Below are positions 10,201 through 22,100 of a stretch of DNA of 64,000 bases, piece by piece (positions within the stretch are counted from its first letter, which is position 1; each line of letters opens with the position of its first letter). The translations under genes were made by a program, and so were the position numbers. The stretch lies in NCBI GenBank assembly GCA_021464245.1, contig JADCRB010000038.1, positions 4,454,924 to 4,518,923 on the forward strand. Direction: 5' to 3'. The DNA comes from Carallia brachiata (lineage: Eukaryota; Streptophyta; Magnoliopsida; Malpighiales; Rhizophoraceae). The notes under the pieces are model-generated. The model worked only from the letters and a program-made list of their open reading frames with translations. It was not told the origin of the DNA and did not search any database.

Positions 10201-11460
10201 AGCTTGTAATCAAGGATAGCTCAATCTGCTAGAAAATCAAAAATCACACTACCTTTGACTGCTTTGTGACTAACATATGGTATAGCATACTAAATCAAAA
10301 AACCTGCCAACAAGCTATTTGCCTAGATGAGGCTAGTTTCTTAAAGATGTATTTGATGGGGTCCTCCTTAGCAATGAGCCAAGTTGTATTATATAGCATG
10401 TATTGTCTAAGCCTACGAGTAGTCCATGCCAAGGCACAACAAATTCTTTTCATGTCTAAGTATCTGACCTCATGATTAGTAAATTTCTTGCTGAGATAGT
10501 ATATGGTCCTTTCCTTTCTACCAGTCTCATCTTGTTGACCCAGAACACAGCCCATACATTGATCTCGAATGGTAAAATATAATAAGAGAGGTTGGCCTGG
10601 GACTGGTGGCACCAAAACTGGAGGGTTTGATTGGTAATGCTTGATTTTCTCAATAGCCTCCTAACACTTGTCATTCCACTTTTTTGAAGTAGGCCAAATA
10701 TTGGTTCACATGTTGCGGTCAGCTATGATATAAATCTTGTTATATAATTGAGCCTTCAAAAGAAACCCTACACCTCCTTTGGTGTTGAAGGTATTGACAT
10801 TTCTTGTATGGCCTTCATTTTGTCAAGATCAATTTCTATGCCCTTTGACTAACAATAAATCCCAACAACTTGCTTGAAGTTGGTCCAAATGTGCACTTGG
10901 TAGGATTATGCTTGAGTTGGTATTTCCTCAGACGATCAAACAATTTTTGAGGACCAGCAAGTGATCTTTTCTAGCTTTGGATTTGGGAATCATATCATCC
11001 ACATACACCTAAATTTCTTTGTGCATCATATCATGGAAAAGTGTTACCATTGCCTATTGGTAAGTAGCACCAGCATTTTTGAGAGTTAATGGCATAACTT
11101 TACAACAAAAAGTACCCCACATCGTGACAAATGTTATTGTCTCCATATCTTCATATGCTATTTTGATCTGATTGTATCCTGAGAATTTGTCTATAAAGGA
11201 AAACGTTGAGTAACCTAATGTATTATCCACAATAATGTTTATGTGGCACAACGAAAAATTATCTTTTGGGCTAGCTATGTTCAAATCTCTGTAATCCACG
11301 TACATGCAAAGCTTGCCATCCTTTTTGGGTACTAGAATAATGTTAGCTACCCATTCAAGGTATTTTGCTACCTAAAGGAAACCAGCATCCAACTGTTTAT
11401 TGACCTTATCTTTAGTAAGATCTCTGGTTTAAACCTTCTTAGCTTTTACTTGACTGGTCT
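10201..11460 (-). pseudogene. Gypsy (Tat) reverse transcriptase and RNase H
   Basis: RT at 11054-11305: YVDYRDLNIASPKDNFSL, FSFIDKFSGYNQIKIA and VMPLTLKNAGATYQ, followed in other frames by an RT palm remnant near 11000 (VYVDDMI-like). RNase H at 10295-10615: GQPLLLYFTIRDQCMGCVLGQQDE, IYYLSKKFTNHEVRYLDMKR and WLIAKEDPIKYIF. The D of the usual LPHID/FMDGFSGYNQ pattern is present (FIDKFSGYNQ). Multiple frameshifts between segments. Confidence 0.85.
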
Positions 11461-12499
11461 GCATTCTGGCTTCAATGGTAATATGTAAGCTACTATGTCA
11501 GTATTCAACCATGGCATATCTTGGTACATCCAATCAAACATGTTAGCATATTCTTTAAGCAACTAGATCATTCTCTCTATGCTATCTTGGGGAAGTTGTG
11601 TACTAATTTTGACTTCTTTTAGATTCTCCTCAGTGTCTATATTGATTAGTTTGACAGGCATTTTTTCAGTTATGGATTGTTTTTCTTCTTGCTCCACCAA
11701 ACATTAAAACTTTGACAGAACTTCTTCCTCTTCAGAGTCACTCAGGATCATCTCATTAATTGGAAGTTCAAAAGTGGCCTCCATGCAAGTACTAGTTATG
11801 CTATCAGTCTCATTCTCATGGGTCTTGTATGAAGAAAATGGCTCAGAATGAACAAAACCTGTTATATTGGTATAAAGGAGATAAAAAAAAAACAACCAAC
11901 AGTCTAGAAGAACCATGGACTGTTATTATTTGCAATTCATATAACCATACATTAATAATTGACATATGACAAGTAATTGCCCATTTTATTTTGATAATTA
12001 TCCCTTGAATGCCATGGGCATAAGTAGACATGTGGGCTAGACTATATTGCTCTATGAGAGACTCAAGGGACTGGGGAATCTCCCAAGCCTGCCAATTGCC
12101 AATAGGTATGTCAGAATGATAAGGCTAGATAAGTGGGATTGAGAGAGGATCCACTTCTTCTTCTCCTTTAGAGACCATATGAATGACTAACTTATTGAAC
12201 ACCTTAGCAATCTTGGTTGTGTGATCTTTTGCATCTTCAGTCTGATGGATGAATCCCACACTTTTGAAGCGATGAGATAGAGGAAGCAAAAGTTCACTAG
12301 TAGGATCATTTGCTGAATATGGAAGCCTATCTGCTTGGGAAATATGACCACAATGAATAATGTCATCGATTATAAAGCGTCCCCATTGGACAATGGCTTT
12401 TATTAGAGCTGTGATATCCTGAAGATGTTTACCAATCCTTTTTTGGGATAGTAACCATTTCTCATCATCATCGTTGCTGCTTTTGTCAAGGCTTTAAAT

Positions 12500-13010
12500 G
12501 ATTGTTGAGGAGAGTTAAGAGATGGATCACCAATCCACAGAACTATATTAGCATTTCAAAGCAGTGAAATGTACATTCTGGTCCCAGTTCAGCTGCCTCA
12601 ACATATGGTACATTTGGGGCTCTTGAAACTAGCATGCCAAACTCAACGCCCATTTCAATTAATTTATTGTCCATTATAAATTTCACTTTTGATATAAGCT
12701 AGAAGGAATAGACCCAATAGAATGGATCTAAGGACTACAAACGACAACTGTATGTGGCTTGCATGCCCATGATTTGAAATTTGACATAAACGTACAAGGT
12801 CCCACATGAATAAGAATTTTAGGAGTTCTTATAACCTCTCATTTGGTCCCATCAAATGCTTTACCAATCATGTGACCATAAACTAGAATAGCAATAACAA
12901 CTGGCAATTAAACTAAGGCTCCTTTGGGCATAACATTTAAAGATGAACCATTATCAATGAGCACTCGAGACATATCTGCAGCCACAACACAAAACTGATA
13001 TATGCAGTGC
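12500..13010 (-). pseudogene. Gypsy (Tat) protease region
   Basis: Minus-strand RVLIDNGSSLNVMPKGAL near 12900-12970, then PKILIHVGPCTF and WIHSIGSIPSSLYQK down to about 12660. LIDNGS with Asn in place of the usual Thr/Ser after Asp is normal for Tat-lineage proteases, which also show the downstream WIHxxGxxPSxLHQ block. Interrupted by stops. Confidence 0.75.
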
Positions 13011-14012
13011 CTTAGTATAGTTTCACCCTTCAGTAGGAATTTCCTCATCAGAGAAAGAGATGCAATTATTGGCCACTATGTTATTGACAATATGGTCAAA
13101 GTTGTCGAGAGATATATCAAGAGAAACATAAGCTTGATGCAGCATGTGTGGTAAAGCACAATGATGTAATTCTAAATTCATCAAAGAAAAGATTGAGATT
13201 TTGGCTGACGTTCTATTATATTGTATTTACTATGCTTGATGAATTTTAGAAACTGTCTATCATCATTATTGGTGATTGTACCTTTGGACCTCACATTCTA
13301 TTTATTTGAGGGCTTTACTCTTTGTGTGCTTTTAGGAAAAATCTCTTCAACGTTCTCAAATGTCATAATGCCCTTCAACTTCTGTTCCCTGAGACTTTTT
13401 GTATATTCTAGTGTAGCATCTCCCACTTCGAGTCATGCCCCTTACTCTAGTAATATCAGACACAACTACAGGTTCTAAAACTGGAATAGCTGGTGGATTT
13501 TGAGGGACAACCTTGCAATTGTTTTCCCCACATTATCGTCTTTTGTGGAATAGCTGGTTGAAAGATTTTTGGTGCTACCAAGTTCTTTTGATGTTTTAAG
13601 GGTGGACCTTGTTGTATTGCTGCTTCCACTTCCAAGGTATTAATTTGAAAGTTGGCTTTAGAGTAACTGCTTGGACAGATGTCAATATAATTTACTGTCT
13701 TATGGTCAGATAGTGGATTTTATTCATATCTGGCTTATTCTCTATCTTTGGAAAATGAATCCAACTGCCATCTTTCAGTTCTTGGACCCTGTGTTTGAGT
13801 GTCCAACAATTCTCAGTGAATGCCTAATTGACATTCATGGTATTCGCACTAGGCATTGGTGTCGTACCATTGGGGGCAAAGAGGCCACGTTGGGTCTCTT
13901 TTAAGGACTATGACTAATTCGTTTTGAATGAGCCATGGTAGTAATTCAGAATAGGTCACCAGAGTAGGGTCAATCTTTCTGCTTTTTTGTCTTCTTTGCT
14001 CTGCAAGGTTAT
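13011..14012 (-). other. gag-protease spacer of the gypsy element
   Basis: No clear domain. Short open stretches only. By position it corresponds to the C-terminal part of gag and the gag-PR linker of the Tat element. Confidence 0.4.
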
Positions 14013-14800
14013 TTATGGGTGCTCAAGCGCAAACATTAGGCTGAAAAGGTCTGAACTGAGTATTTTGGTAAAACAATAGGATTGCCAAATTAGGAGGTTG
14101 TTGCCTTGGTCTAGGGTTGAATTTTCCTTAGGGATTGCTGAAGGATTGATAAGGGGAACGAATTGCAGATCGAAAATCCGCTTTACTATTTGAACCTCTC
14201 TTTTTTTCTTTCTATTAGTGTTGACTCGTTTTGTATTCTCACGAGTAGAGTCAACAATCTTGCCTTTACAAATTCTTTTATCAATTCTTTCACCAGTAAT
14301 CACCAAATTAGCAAAGCTCCCTGAGGTACTTCCTACCGTTCGGTCATAGTAAGGAGCTTTCAAGGTACTAAAAAAGGTATAGATAAGTTCTTTTTCCAAG
14401 AGAGGGTGTTGAACCTACATAACCTCATTATGGCAACGTGGTGCATATTGCTTAAAAGTATCTTCAGGCTTCTTCTCTATGGCTTGAAAGTCTAGCTAGG
14501 TCGGCTCTAATTTGAGATATATTTGAACCTTGCTTTGAAAGCAGATGCCAATTCCTTCCATGTTTTGATGCTCTTCCTATCCAACTTTGTATATGAGCAG
14601 GAAGCTACACCTATCAAGTTGTCTTGAAAGTAATGTATAAGCAGTTTCTCATCATAAGCATATGCTACCATTTTTTGAATGTACATTGTTAAATGATCAA
14701 CTGGTGGCCCTATACCATCATATTTCTCAAGCTCAAGTGTCATGAATTTTGAGGGTAAAAACATATCTTAAACAAGACATCCAGAAGTCCATAAATGTCC
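14013..14800 (-). pseudogene. Gypsy (Tat) gag
   Basis: Frame 14507-14764 has LEKYDGIGPPVDHLTMYIQK, DEKLLIHYFQDNLIGVA and SIKTWKELASAFKARFKYI, the retrotransposon gag fold of Tat elements (usual W-Y of the FQDSLTGAALxWY block lost). It continues in another frame at 14013-14399 with EKELIYTFFSTLKAPYYDRT and GSFANLVITGERID, the typical gag C-terminal segment. Truncated by stops. Confidence 0.8.
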
Positions 14801-15767
14801 TCGCCCTTGATGGGTCAAATTCTTCTTATAGAGAATCGATCTTTTGTTTCTCCAAATCCTCCTTGACCTTCAAAATTTTAACATTTGCCTTGGGTTGAAG
14901 GCCAAACATAGCATCTACCTAAGGATTGACTAGAGCAAATTCAGGCATATAAGACTTAACACCTGATCCCCGTGCTATTGTTATTTGCTCTCCAACTAGA
15001 TATATGATTGGAAAAGGATGTGCTACGGACAATCAAGGGGTATACGGCACTTAAGAGACCATGGGTGTTGGAATAGATTGGAACAAACTTGACAATGCTA
15101 GTATTGTTTCTTAAGGTTATCAATCGTTAGCGACTATTTTCCCTTTCATGAGAGCTTGCATTATCTGCTACACTTGTTTCTTCAGCTCATTCATAGAAGT
15201 CTAAAATTTGCCTATTCATCCAATGAATTCCTCGATTCTGTCCTCCATTTTTTGAGTGTGTGACTGAGTCAAAATTGCACGTTGTGCCAATTATTATCTG
15301 TACCTATATTTTATAATATGGTTGAAAAGTGATAACAAATGTGATGCAAATAATGCATGATATTTGTAGGAATAATATACGTGAGTCACTTAATCATAAG
15401 CCAAAAAGGCTTAATAATCAAACTTGTTTTGTTAATTACATTCTTTCGAAAATTACAACAGGAGGCCAAAGAGTGCCTAACTCCAAGCTTTCTCACACTA
15501 AGGTCATATTGCTTGCATTTCGCCCTCTTCTTAATCAGACTCATTATCAATGATATCCAAGGTCCTCAGAATTGATATCACTTTTTGAAATAATACCAAG
15601 GTCGTTGAAATTTTCTTTAAAGATTAGGTAATACCCTGCTGCCTAGATTGATAGTTCCATTAAGGTCATAGGTATTCACATTGAGGAGGCCTTGAGGAAT
15701 AGTTTTTGGGGCAACCCTATTGCACTCGTAGAGAGTAGTTTTGATGTCGCGCCATGAATTTGGATCT
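14801..15767 (-). other. 5' region of the gypsy element between gag and the upstream ORF
   Basis: No supported domain. Minus-strand residues are rich in short K/E stretches near 14820-14900 and resemble a gag N-terminal leader, but stops are frequent. Confidence 0.35.
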
Positions 15768-17480
15768 TTAAAGATCTGACAATCTATTCACAGGAAAGTT
15801 GCAAATCCTTCTAACATATGGGTACAAATACATTGTCATTCCATCACCTCCAATCTTGACTTTCAAGAGCAAATGGAAGATCCAAAAAATATATGATTCA
15901 TTGGAATTCTTGAGAAGATTTCCATTCTGAGAGTGGACTAAAAAGATTGAACCACTTATAAAGCTTGGAGTGTGCCTCAGGATTATGTTCCCAATGCCTC
16001 GTGAAAGCATTAACCCATGGTTGATTAATAATCATCCCAATAAAATATTTCCTGGCTAGATAATTGAGTATGCAGAAAGCCTCCTTCGAAAATTTTGGAA
16101 GCGCTTGGGTAGAATGAAGAAGTACTTCAAGAAAAGATACTGTGGATGCCAATCAATGTAGTTAATTGGGCCATAGTCAATCTCATAATGTCGAAGGAGA
16201 ATACAATGCAGCTTAACTATCATGAATGTTTCATGTTAATGAAAGGCATCTATTACAATCCTCATTACCAACTCTGGTGGAAGATTAAAAATTGAAAAAC
16301 TCGACTGTCCTACAAAAATAGATTGTTCTAGAATTCTGTGGGTTTGTCCTTCCCAATCTTCATATTCGTATAAAAAATCCTCAAACCTTTGAACAAAAAA
16401 CACTAAAGATGGATAAATGGGGCTTGCCAGATCTACGTAATTAGGAAGCTGAGGTTTTCCTACTTCATAAGACTGAATGTTGAGATTTATTGCTCAAAGT
16501 TTGTTTGGCATGAGGAGAACTTTTCCTGTGATCGAATTTCCTTGTAAAACCTGGTGAAAGCTGATGCATTCAGATGTGCTATGTGAATTGCTTTGGTGCG
16601 ATCGGCAACAATCAGTTGGACCCATGAATGGAAAAAGGATCACACTTTGAATGATGCATTTGTAGTGTAACTCCCCATAAATATGATTGGCAATCATTAC
16701 GCCTTCAAGGAATCCTCCAGTGGGAACATTACTTGACATCTCTTTGACAGTAGATACTCTGGGATTGACATTCTCCATTGAAAACATGTGTGTTGCCTTG
16801 AACATATATGCTTGAATGACTATTTGATGTGCAAACAAAACTCAAAGGTTAGTATGATGGTTAAATTACTATGCAATATGATATCACGTAAAAACATTAT
16901 TTGTTTCGCATAAAGTTAGCTATAGTTCTCATAATATAGTCACAGCTGGAAGATAGATCAAGAGTCATAGCATACAATTACTCATAGTTTGAGTACAATA
17001 CAAGGAAGAAGAACAGGACAACTTTTTCTAGTGAAAGCAATATATGATCATATTGACGGCTTGCCTTCTCGAGGAATCGAATCAAGTATTCTCCATGAGG
17101 GTGAAAAAGAGTGACCTTACGCCTCACCTTTTTTGCCTCTTTAGCCATATGACTAACTTTTTTACAACTTCTCGGATTTGTTGGGTCAGGCTGTCAATTT
17201 GAACTTCTCTTATTTTACTCTATTCCCCCAACTGAACTATCTCTTTTTCTAGATTTCGATTCTCCTTTGTCACATTTTTTTTCCTTGCTGGCCCAATCAA
17301 GCTGTAAGCCATGCCTCAATTTCTCTTTTCAGACTGTCTGAGTTCCTTGGTGAGATGTTCAATAGTCTCGCGGTCAGCATTCCTTTGGCAACTTTGTAGT
17401 TCATGATATGCCTGCCTCACTCTCATGAGCTCATTCTAAAGCTTTTGGTTTCCCAATATGTCATCATTGTTCTTAGGTGG
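15768..17480 (-). pseudogene. Unrecognised extra ORF upstream of gag in the Tat element
   Basis: A series of minus-strand frames (17480 to 15768) that together look like one decayed protein. The N-terminal part near 17100-17450 is coiled-coil-like (LTKELRQSEKR, RNLEKEIVQLGE, SLTQQIREVV). The middle (16494-16838 onward) includes NVPTGGFLEGVMIAN, and after a stop PNYVDLASPIYPSLVFFVQRF. The C-terminal part (15898-16152) has WVNAFTRHWEHNPEAHSKLY and WFNLFSPLSEWKSSQEF. Tat elements often carry an additional ORF 5' of gag; I do not recognise this one's family and give no function. The order of the pieces could also reflect two separate ORFs. Confidence 0.5.
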
Positions 17481-18308
17481 AAAATGACATGTGTTTTGTC
17501 ATAGTTGTACATACGCTATGCCCTAGGCGTATTTTGTCACATCAATCTCTATTCACCTATCCCTCTTAGGCTAAGTTAGATCGTGTTTCCTTAGATGTAT
17601 TCATAATTATGTTTTATTCATCTTGAACAAACATAACCGGTACCAACAAATAGATACATTGGATGCTAGACAACAATAGGCTTCTTTTTACACACATATT
17701 CCTTAATTATAGTCCAACGACTTTCCTAGACATATTTTGGTGATCATTCTCCCCTAGAGAGTATGTCATTATATTTGCTTTTCCTCATAAAATCATCGTA
17801 AAGATCTTAGTTCAATTGTTACCGAGTTTCTAATATGTAATCTCTGTGCGAACCCTCACTCTCGAGTGACCAACTAAGATCTCACATCTCGGGCTATCAA
17901 CAGGTTGTATAAAGAATAGGATTCTATGCTGACTTTTATCTACCAAAACCTCATTTTGATCTTCTCAAGGTGACCATTTCTTTATTTATACTTGCTCACG
18001 TGATGGTCTCATCTTTACACACTCTCTCAGCGTTAGAGGCAATTGTCCGCGTGAGTGGACCAATCATAACCCGTTTGACACACCTTTTTTTTTTCTTACT
18101 TACACTTGTGCTAGGATTGATTTCAAACCAATCACATGTAACTCTGTTCAGATGACACAACAAGAAGAGCACTTCTTCTCATTGTCATAATCCCATATTA
18201 CCACATCATTTTATATGTTATTTTGTCATACAGACAAAAACATGTGACTAACTTTAATTTGTTTTCTTAGTAATTGGGTTTGTTATCATCCCATCAGCAC
18301 ATCTCACA
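17481..18308. other. Noncoding, LTR-like stretch
   Basis: No gene. Mixed sequence with TG...CA-type motifs (TGTCATAG near 17498) that could be the 3' LTR of the decayed minus-strand copia described below, or the remains of the gypsy 5' LTR. No partner copy was found in the window. Confidence 0.35.
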
Positions 18309-19091
18309 GAGTTACATTCGTTTGTAACATATAATTTTTGACAAAATTGTACTTGGTATCAATAAGTTGGTTCCACAACTATATTTGGGAACTTTGGTAT
18401 ACACTATAGTCATTGACTATGACAATGTACTTTGACCTTTTTCAATTAGTCACTAATATTTTCATATGTTCATAAAAGCTCTTGAAACCAAACCACTACT
18501 TGTTTTGCATTCAAGTAAGCCACAAAATTAGTCCTTATGACCACATAGGCTTCACAAGTTTGATCCTGCTACTATGTGAAATGGCACCATCATTAGCAAG
18601 AACATGCATTGTGATATTGATTTACATTTATCAATATCTCACTCTTAGTTGTCATCCAAATGACCAATTGAGTGTCAAATGATTCTCTTGATGACATAAG
18701 GAGTTACATTCATTTGTGACATACAGTTTTTGACAAAATTGTACTTGGTATCAATATGTTGGTTCCACAACTATATGGGAACTTTGGTGTACACTATAGT
18801 CATTGACTATGACAATGTACTTTGACCTTTTTCAATTAGTCACTGATATTTTCATATGTTCATAAAAGCTCTTGAAACCAAACCACTACTTGTTTTGCAT
18901 TCAAGTAAGTCACAAAATTAGTCCTTATGACCACATAGGCTTCACAAGTTTGCTTCCAGCTACTATGTGAAATGGCACCATCACTTAGCAAGAACATGCA
19001 TTGTGATATTGATTTACATTTATCAATATCTCACTCTTAGTTGTCATCAAATGATCAATTGAGTGTCAAATCATTCCCTTGATGACATAAG
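18309..19091. repeat. 392-bp tandem duplication
   Basis: Two adjacent units, 18309-18700 and 18701-19091, near-identical over their full length (both start GAGTTACATTC and end GATGACATAAG; differences are single bases such as ATATTTGGGAACT/ATATGGGAACT). No open frame. By position it may derive from the 3' part of the decayed copia that follows on the minus strand. Confidence 0.92.
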
Positions 19092-22000
19092 GAATATCTT
19101 GTAATGCTCTTAAGATACGAAGACTCTATACAACTTGTCGACAAATTTCATTTGGATTTGACTGGTAACACCATACCAGTTTTATGACATAAGATATTTA
19201 GTTGAGTACATATTACAGTGCATGTCATACTATCCATAGTATTGGAAAATTACATGTGTTTCATGTCTTGTACTTTTTGTGATTGGATACCTTTTAAATC
19301 TAAGATTTTAATCACCATCCATGAGAAAAAATTACAAACATACTTTTAAATCTCTTGATATATCTAAAATGATCCTCATTGACCATTTCCAAACCAAAAG
19401 GGATTATTACACGATGGAAACTAAAAAACCATTGCCTAGAAAGTTGTTTTATACACCAAGTGACCTTTACAACCTGCACCTTTGTGCTCAAGGTCCCAAC
19501 AATAAAATCTAATGGTTGTTCCACTCAGATTTCTATGTCTAGGTCCCTAATGGAAAAATGGCTTTAATGTCTATCTAGTATAATTCTAAACTTATAATAG
19601 CCATCACAGCTAAAAATTAAATGAATTAAGGTAAAACCTTTACTGTGAGAAGGATTCCTTATGGTTTATATCCTCCCACCAGGTTGGCCTTTTGCTACTA
19701 TGCGAGTCTCACACCTTTTTATTGATCTATCTACCTTACATACAATATTGAGAACTTGATTATTCCCAACAATTTAGTGTCCTTGAGATAAATCTACCAA
19801 GTCTTAAACATAGTGAGATTTTACGGATTCCATCTCCTTTTCAACGCTTGTATCTATTATTTTTTATAGGGCATGATAGAGCTTCAACTATGTTTTAGGC
19901 TCTTTTTCTCATAAAGAGTAATCATAGAAAACTATCCCTAAGACTGAAAATGCTGATGTGGGAATAATTATAATTACTCTTGTGTAATACGAGTTCTCGT
20001 AACCTTTACGCAACTTTTGGTATAACGTTCCCACTAGAGACAAGAGCTTAAGGCATTTCCTCATTTTGCTCTATCGAATGATCTAGTGTGTTGCCACCAT
20101 TTAGATCTCTCATCTAATGAAGATGAAAGAACTTTATTGTATCACCCCTACTAAGAAAATTTAAGAATGTAACGTCACGTGATTCCAACTTTTAAATACT
20201 TCCATTAACTTACTCACCAATAAACACATCCTTTTTGAGTGTTGATGAAATTTTATTGATTTTTTTTATATATGTTTTAAACCCAACTTTCTTGTCTATT
20301 GACCTTAAAAGGATGAATAGCATAAGTTGTCGACCCTAGGGCTTAAAATTATTCAAGTCGTGCTTTCAACCTTACCATAACTCACACGATGTGGAAGTAA
20401 TGAATTTAGAGGGCATTCGGTTAACCATATAAATGCACTAATTGAAACATCTCTCCAACAATTTATTGAGAGCCTTGTTCTTGTCATCATTTATCTAACC
20501 ATTTTCAATATAATCATATTCCTCTTCTTAGCAATGCCATTTTGTTGCAAAGCCCACAGATGGTTAGTGGTTAACTATATTTTCTTATTACACAGTTCTT
20601 AAACTATCATAAAGATTTGCATTCATGGTATGCTATTAGGATTTGATTCTTTTGACAATTGATACTCTACCATACTTGAATATTTTAAAAGTATGGTTAA
20701 TACACTACCATAATTAAATCTAATACTTTAGATTTATGGGAGATCAAATAGATACAACCATAATGCATATAATCATCTATGCTTTTGTGACTTCATGCCT
20801 TGCCCTCACACTTGTTGGATCACATATGTCAAAATGGACTAGTTATAATGAAAATTTAGCTCTAAAAGCCTCGTCAAATAGTTTTCAAATTTGTTTTTCC
20901 TATCGGTTAATATTGGCATATATGCTATTCCTCTTTAGCGGGTAACTTCATAGGACTATCTTTAGCTAATCCTTCTAACAAGCCAAACATTTGCATTTAT
21001 AACCTTATTGTTACAAGATGCAATTGGGAAAAACACTTATCGTGGATATTCAATACATCATATTGAACATTCAATCAAAAATTAATTATCTAAAATATGT
21101 CCAAATACAATAAGTACCATTGTAGATACTACAGTGTTATCTTTGAAAAACAAGCATAAAGCATAGACACAGAAAAGTAAGAATGAGAAAAAGTCCATAC
21201 AGAACATCGTGAAGCGTTAAGGTTCGATTATTGTGCAATTCTAAATTGCAAGTATCAACCACTTTGACTTTCACTTGCATATGGTTCCATACACACACCT
21301 TTTTTGGATTAACTTCAATTCGATGAAACTTCATGTATGCTTCTCAACATTTAGCATTATGTTCAACTGCTCGAGTCTATAATCCAAATTGGATTTGATT
21401 TGAGAAATGAATTGAGTTGGAGACATAAGCTAAACTATGAGAAACAAACTCAAAGGACTTAATTTCTGCATCAATGCATTCATGAGTGGGAAAGACTAAA
21501 TTTCACTACCATTGTAGTACTTTGGTTTTATCCTTTCCCTTGCTATTGCTTTACTAGCAATAATCAATTTGGTTCTTCTTCTATGTTAGCTCATTCCCTT
21601 TACCTTTCAAGTGACACATGTAATGTTATTACATTTTGAACTAGAAACAACCTTTAAACGAATCTCAACTTCAACTATATTCACTTGTCTAGGGTGCTAA
21701 TCTCTAGGTACTTTTTTGTAGACTTAAATGGCATGAGATATTTTCAAAGGTCTTACTTGCATCAATTTTTTTATTTTATTTCAATGTTCTTCCATTCTAA
21801 AGGGATTGCACAAATGTTAGTTAATCTATTGCACATTCATAAAGAGTATTGATTAACTACTTTGAATTCTATCAACTTCTTTTAGCACAATCAATTAGAT
21901 TGCACAATAGGTTATTGTCTCATATTATATGACTTTTGCTTAGAAAAGTCAATGTTGATCATGAGCTTTCTCAAACTAATAGTGGAGATTTCATAACTTG

Positions 22001-22100
22001 TTTTTTTTAGCCAATCACATCTATAAAGAAGTCTCATAAAACCCACAGATGATTCATCCTTTACATATTCAAGTTACATGAACCACACTTCATTCTTTGA
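19092..22100 (-). mobile_element. Heavily decayed copia element
   Basis: Minus-strand remnants in copia order. Around 21137-21334: WNHMQVKVKVVDTCNLEL and TLTLHDVLYG, the protease/GAG-pre-integrase segment. Around 20400-20560: LWALQQNGIAKKRN then an MVR-type helix and a TECPLNSLL-like block, the end of the integrase core. Below 20300 only scattered RT-like residues remain. Stops occur every few codons. No LTRs could be paired. Confidence 0.6.

Larger units (their letters stand above)
7094..17480 (-). mobile_element. Degenerate Ty3/gypsy element, Tat lineage
   Basis: Minus-strand order from 17.5 kb downwards: a 5' extra coding region, gag, PR, RT, RNase H, a second (plant-type) RNase H, integrase, and a WUS-like ORF. 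A second RNase H between the first one and integrase is diagnostic of the Tat group. All domains carry many stops and frameshifts, so it is old. No convincing LTR pair or TSD could be found: the 3' side ends near 7.09 kb against copia/low-complexity DNA and the 5' side fades near 17.5 kb. Confidence 0.85.
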
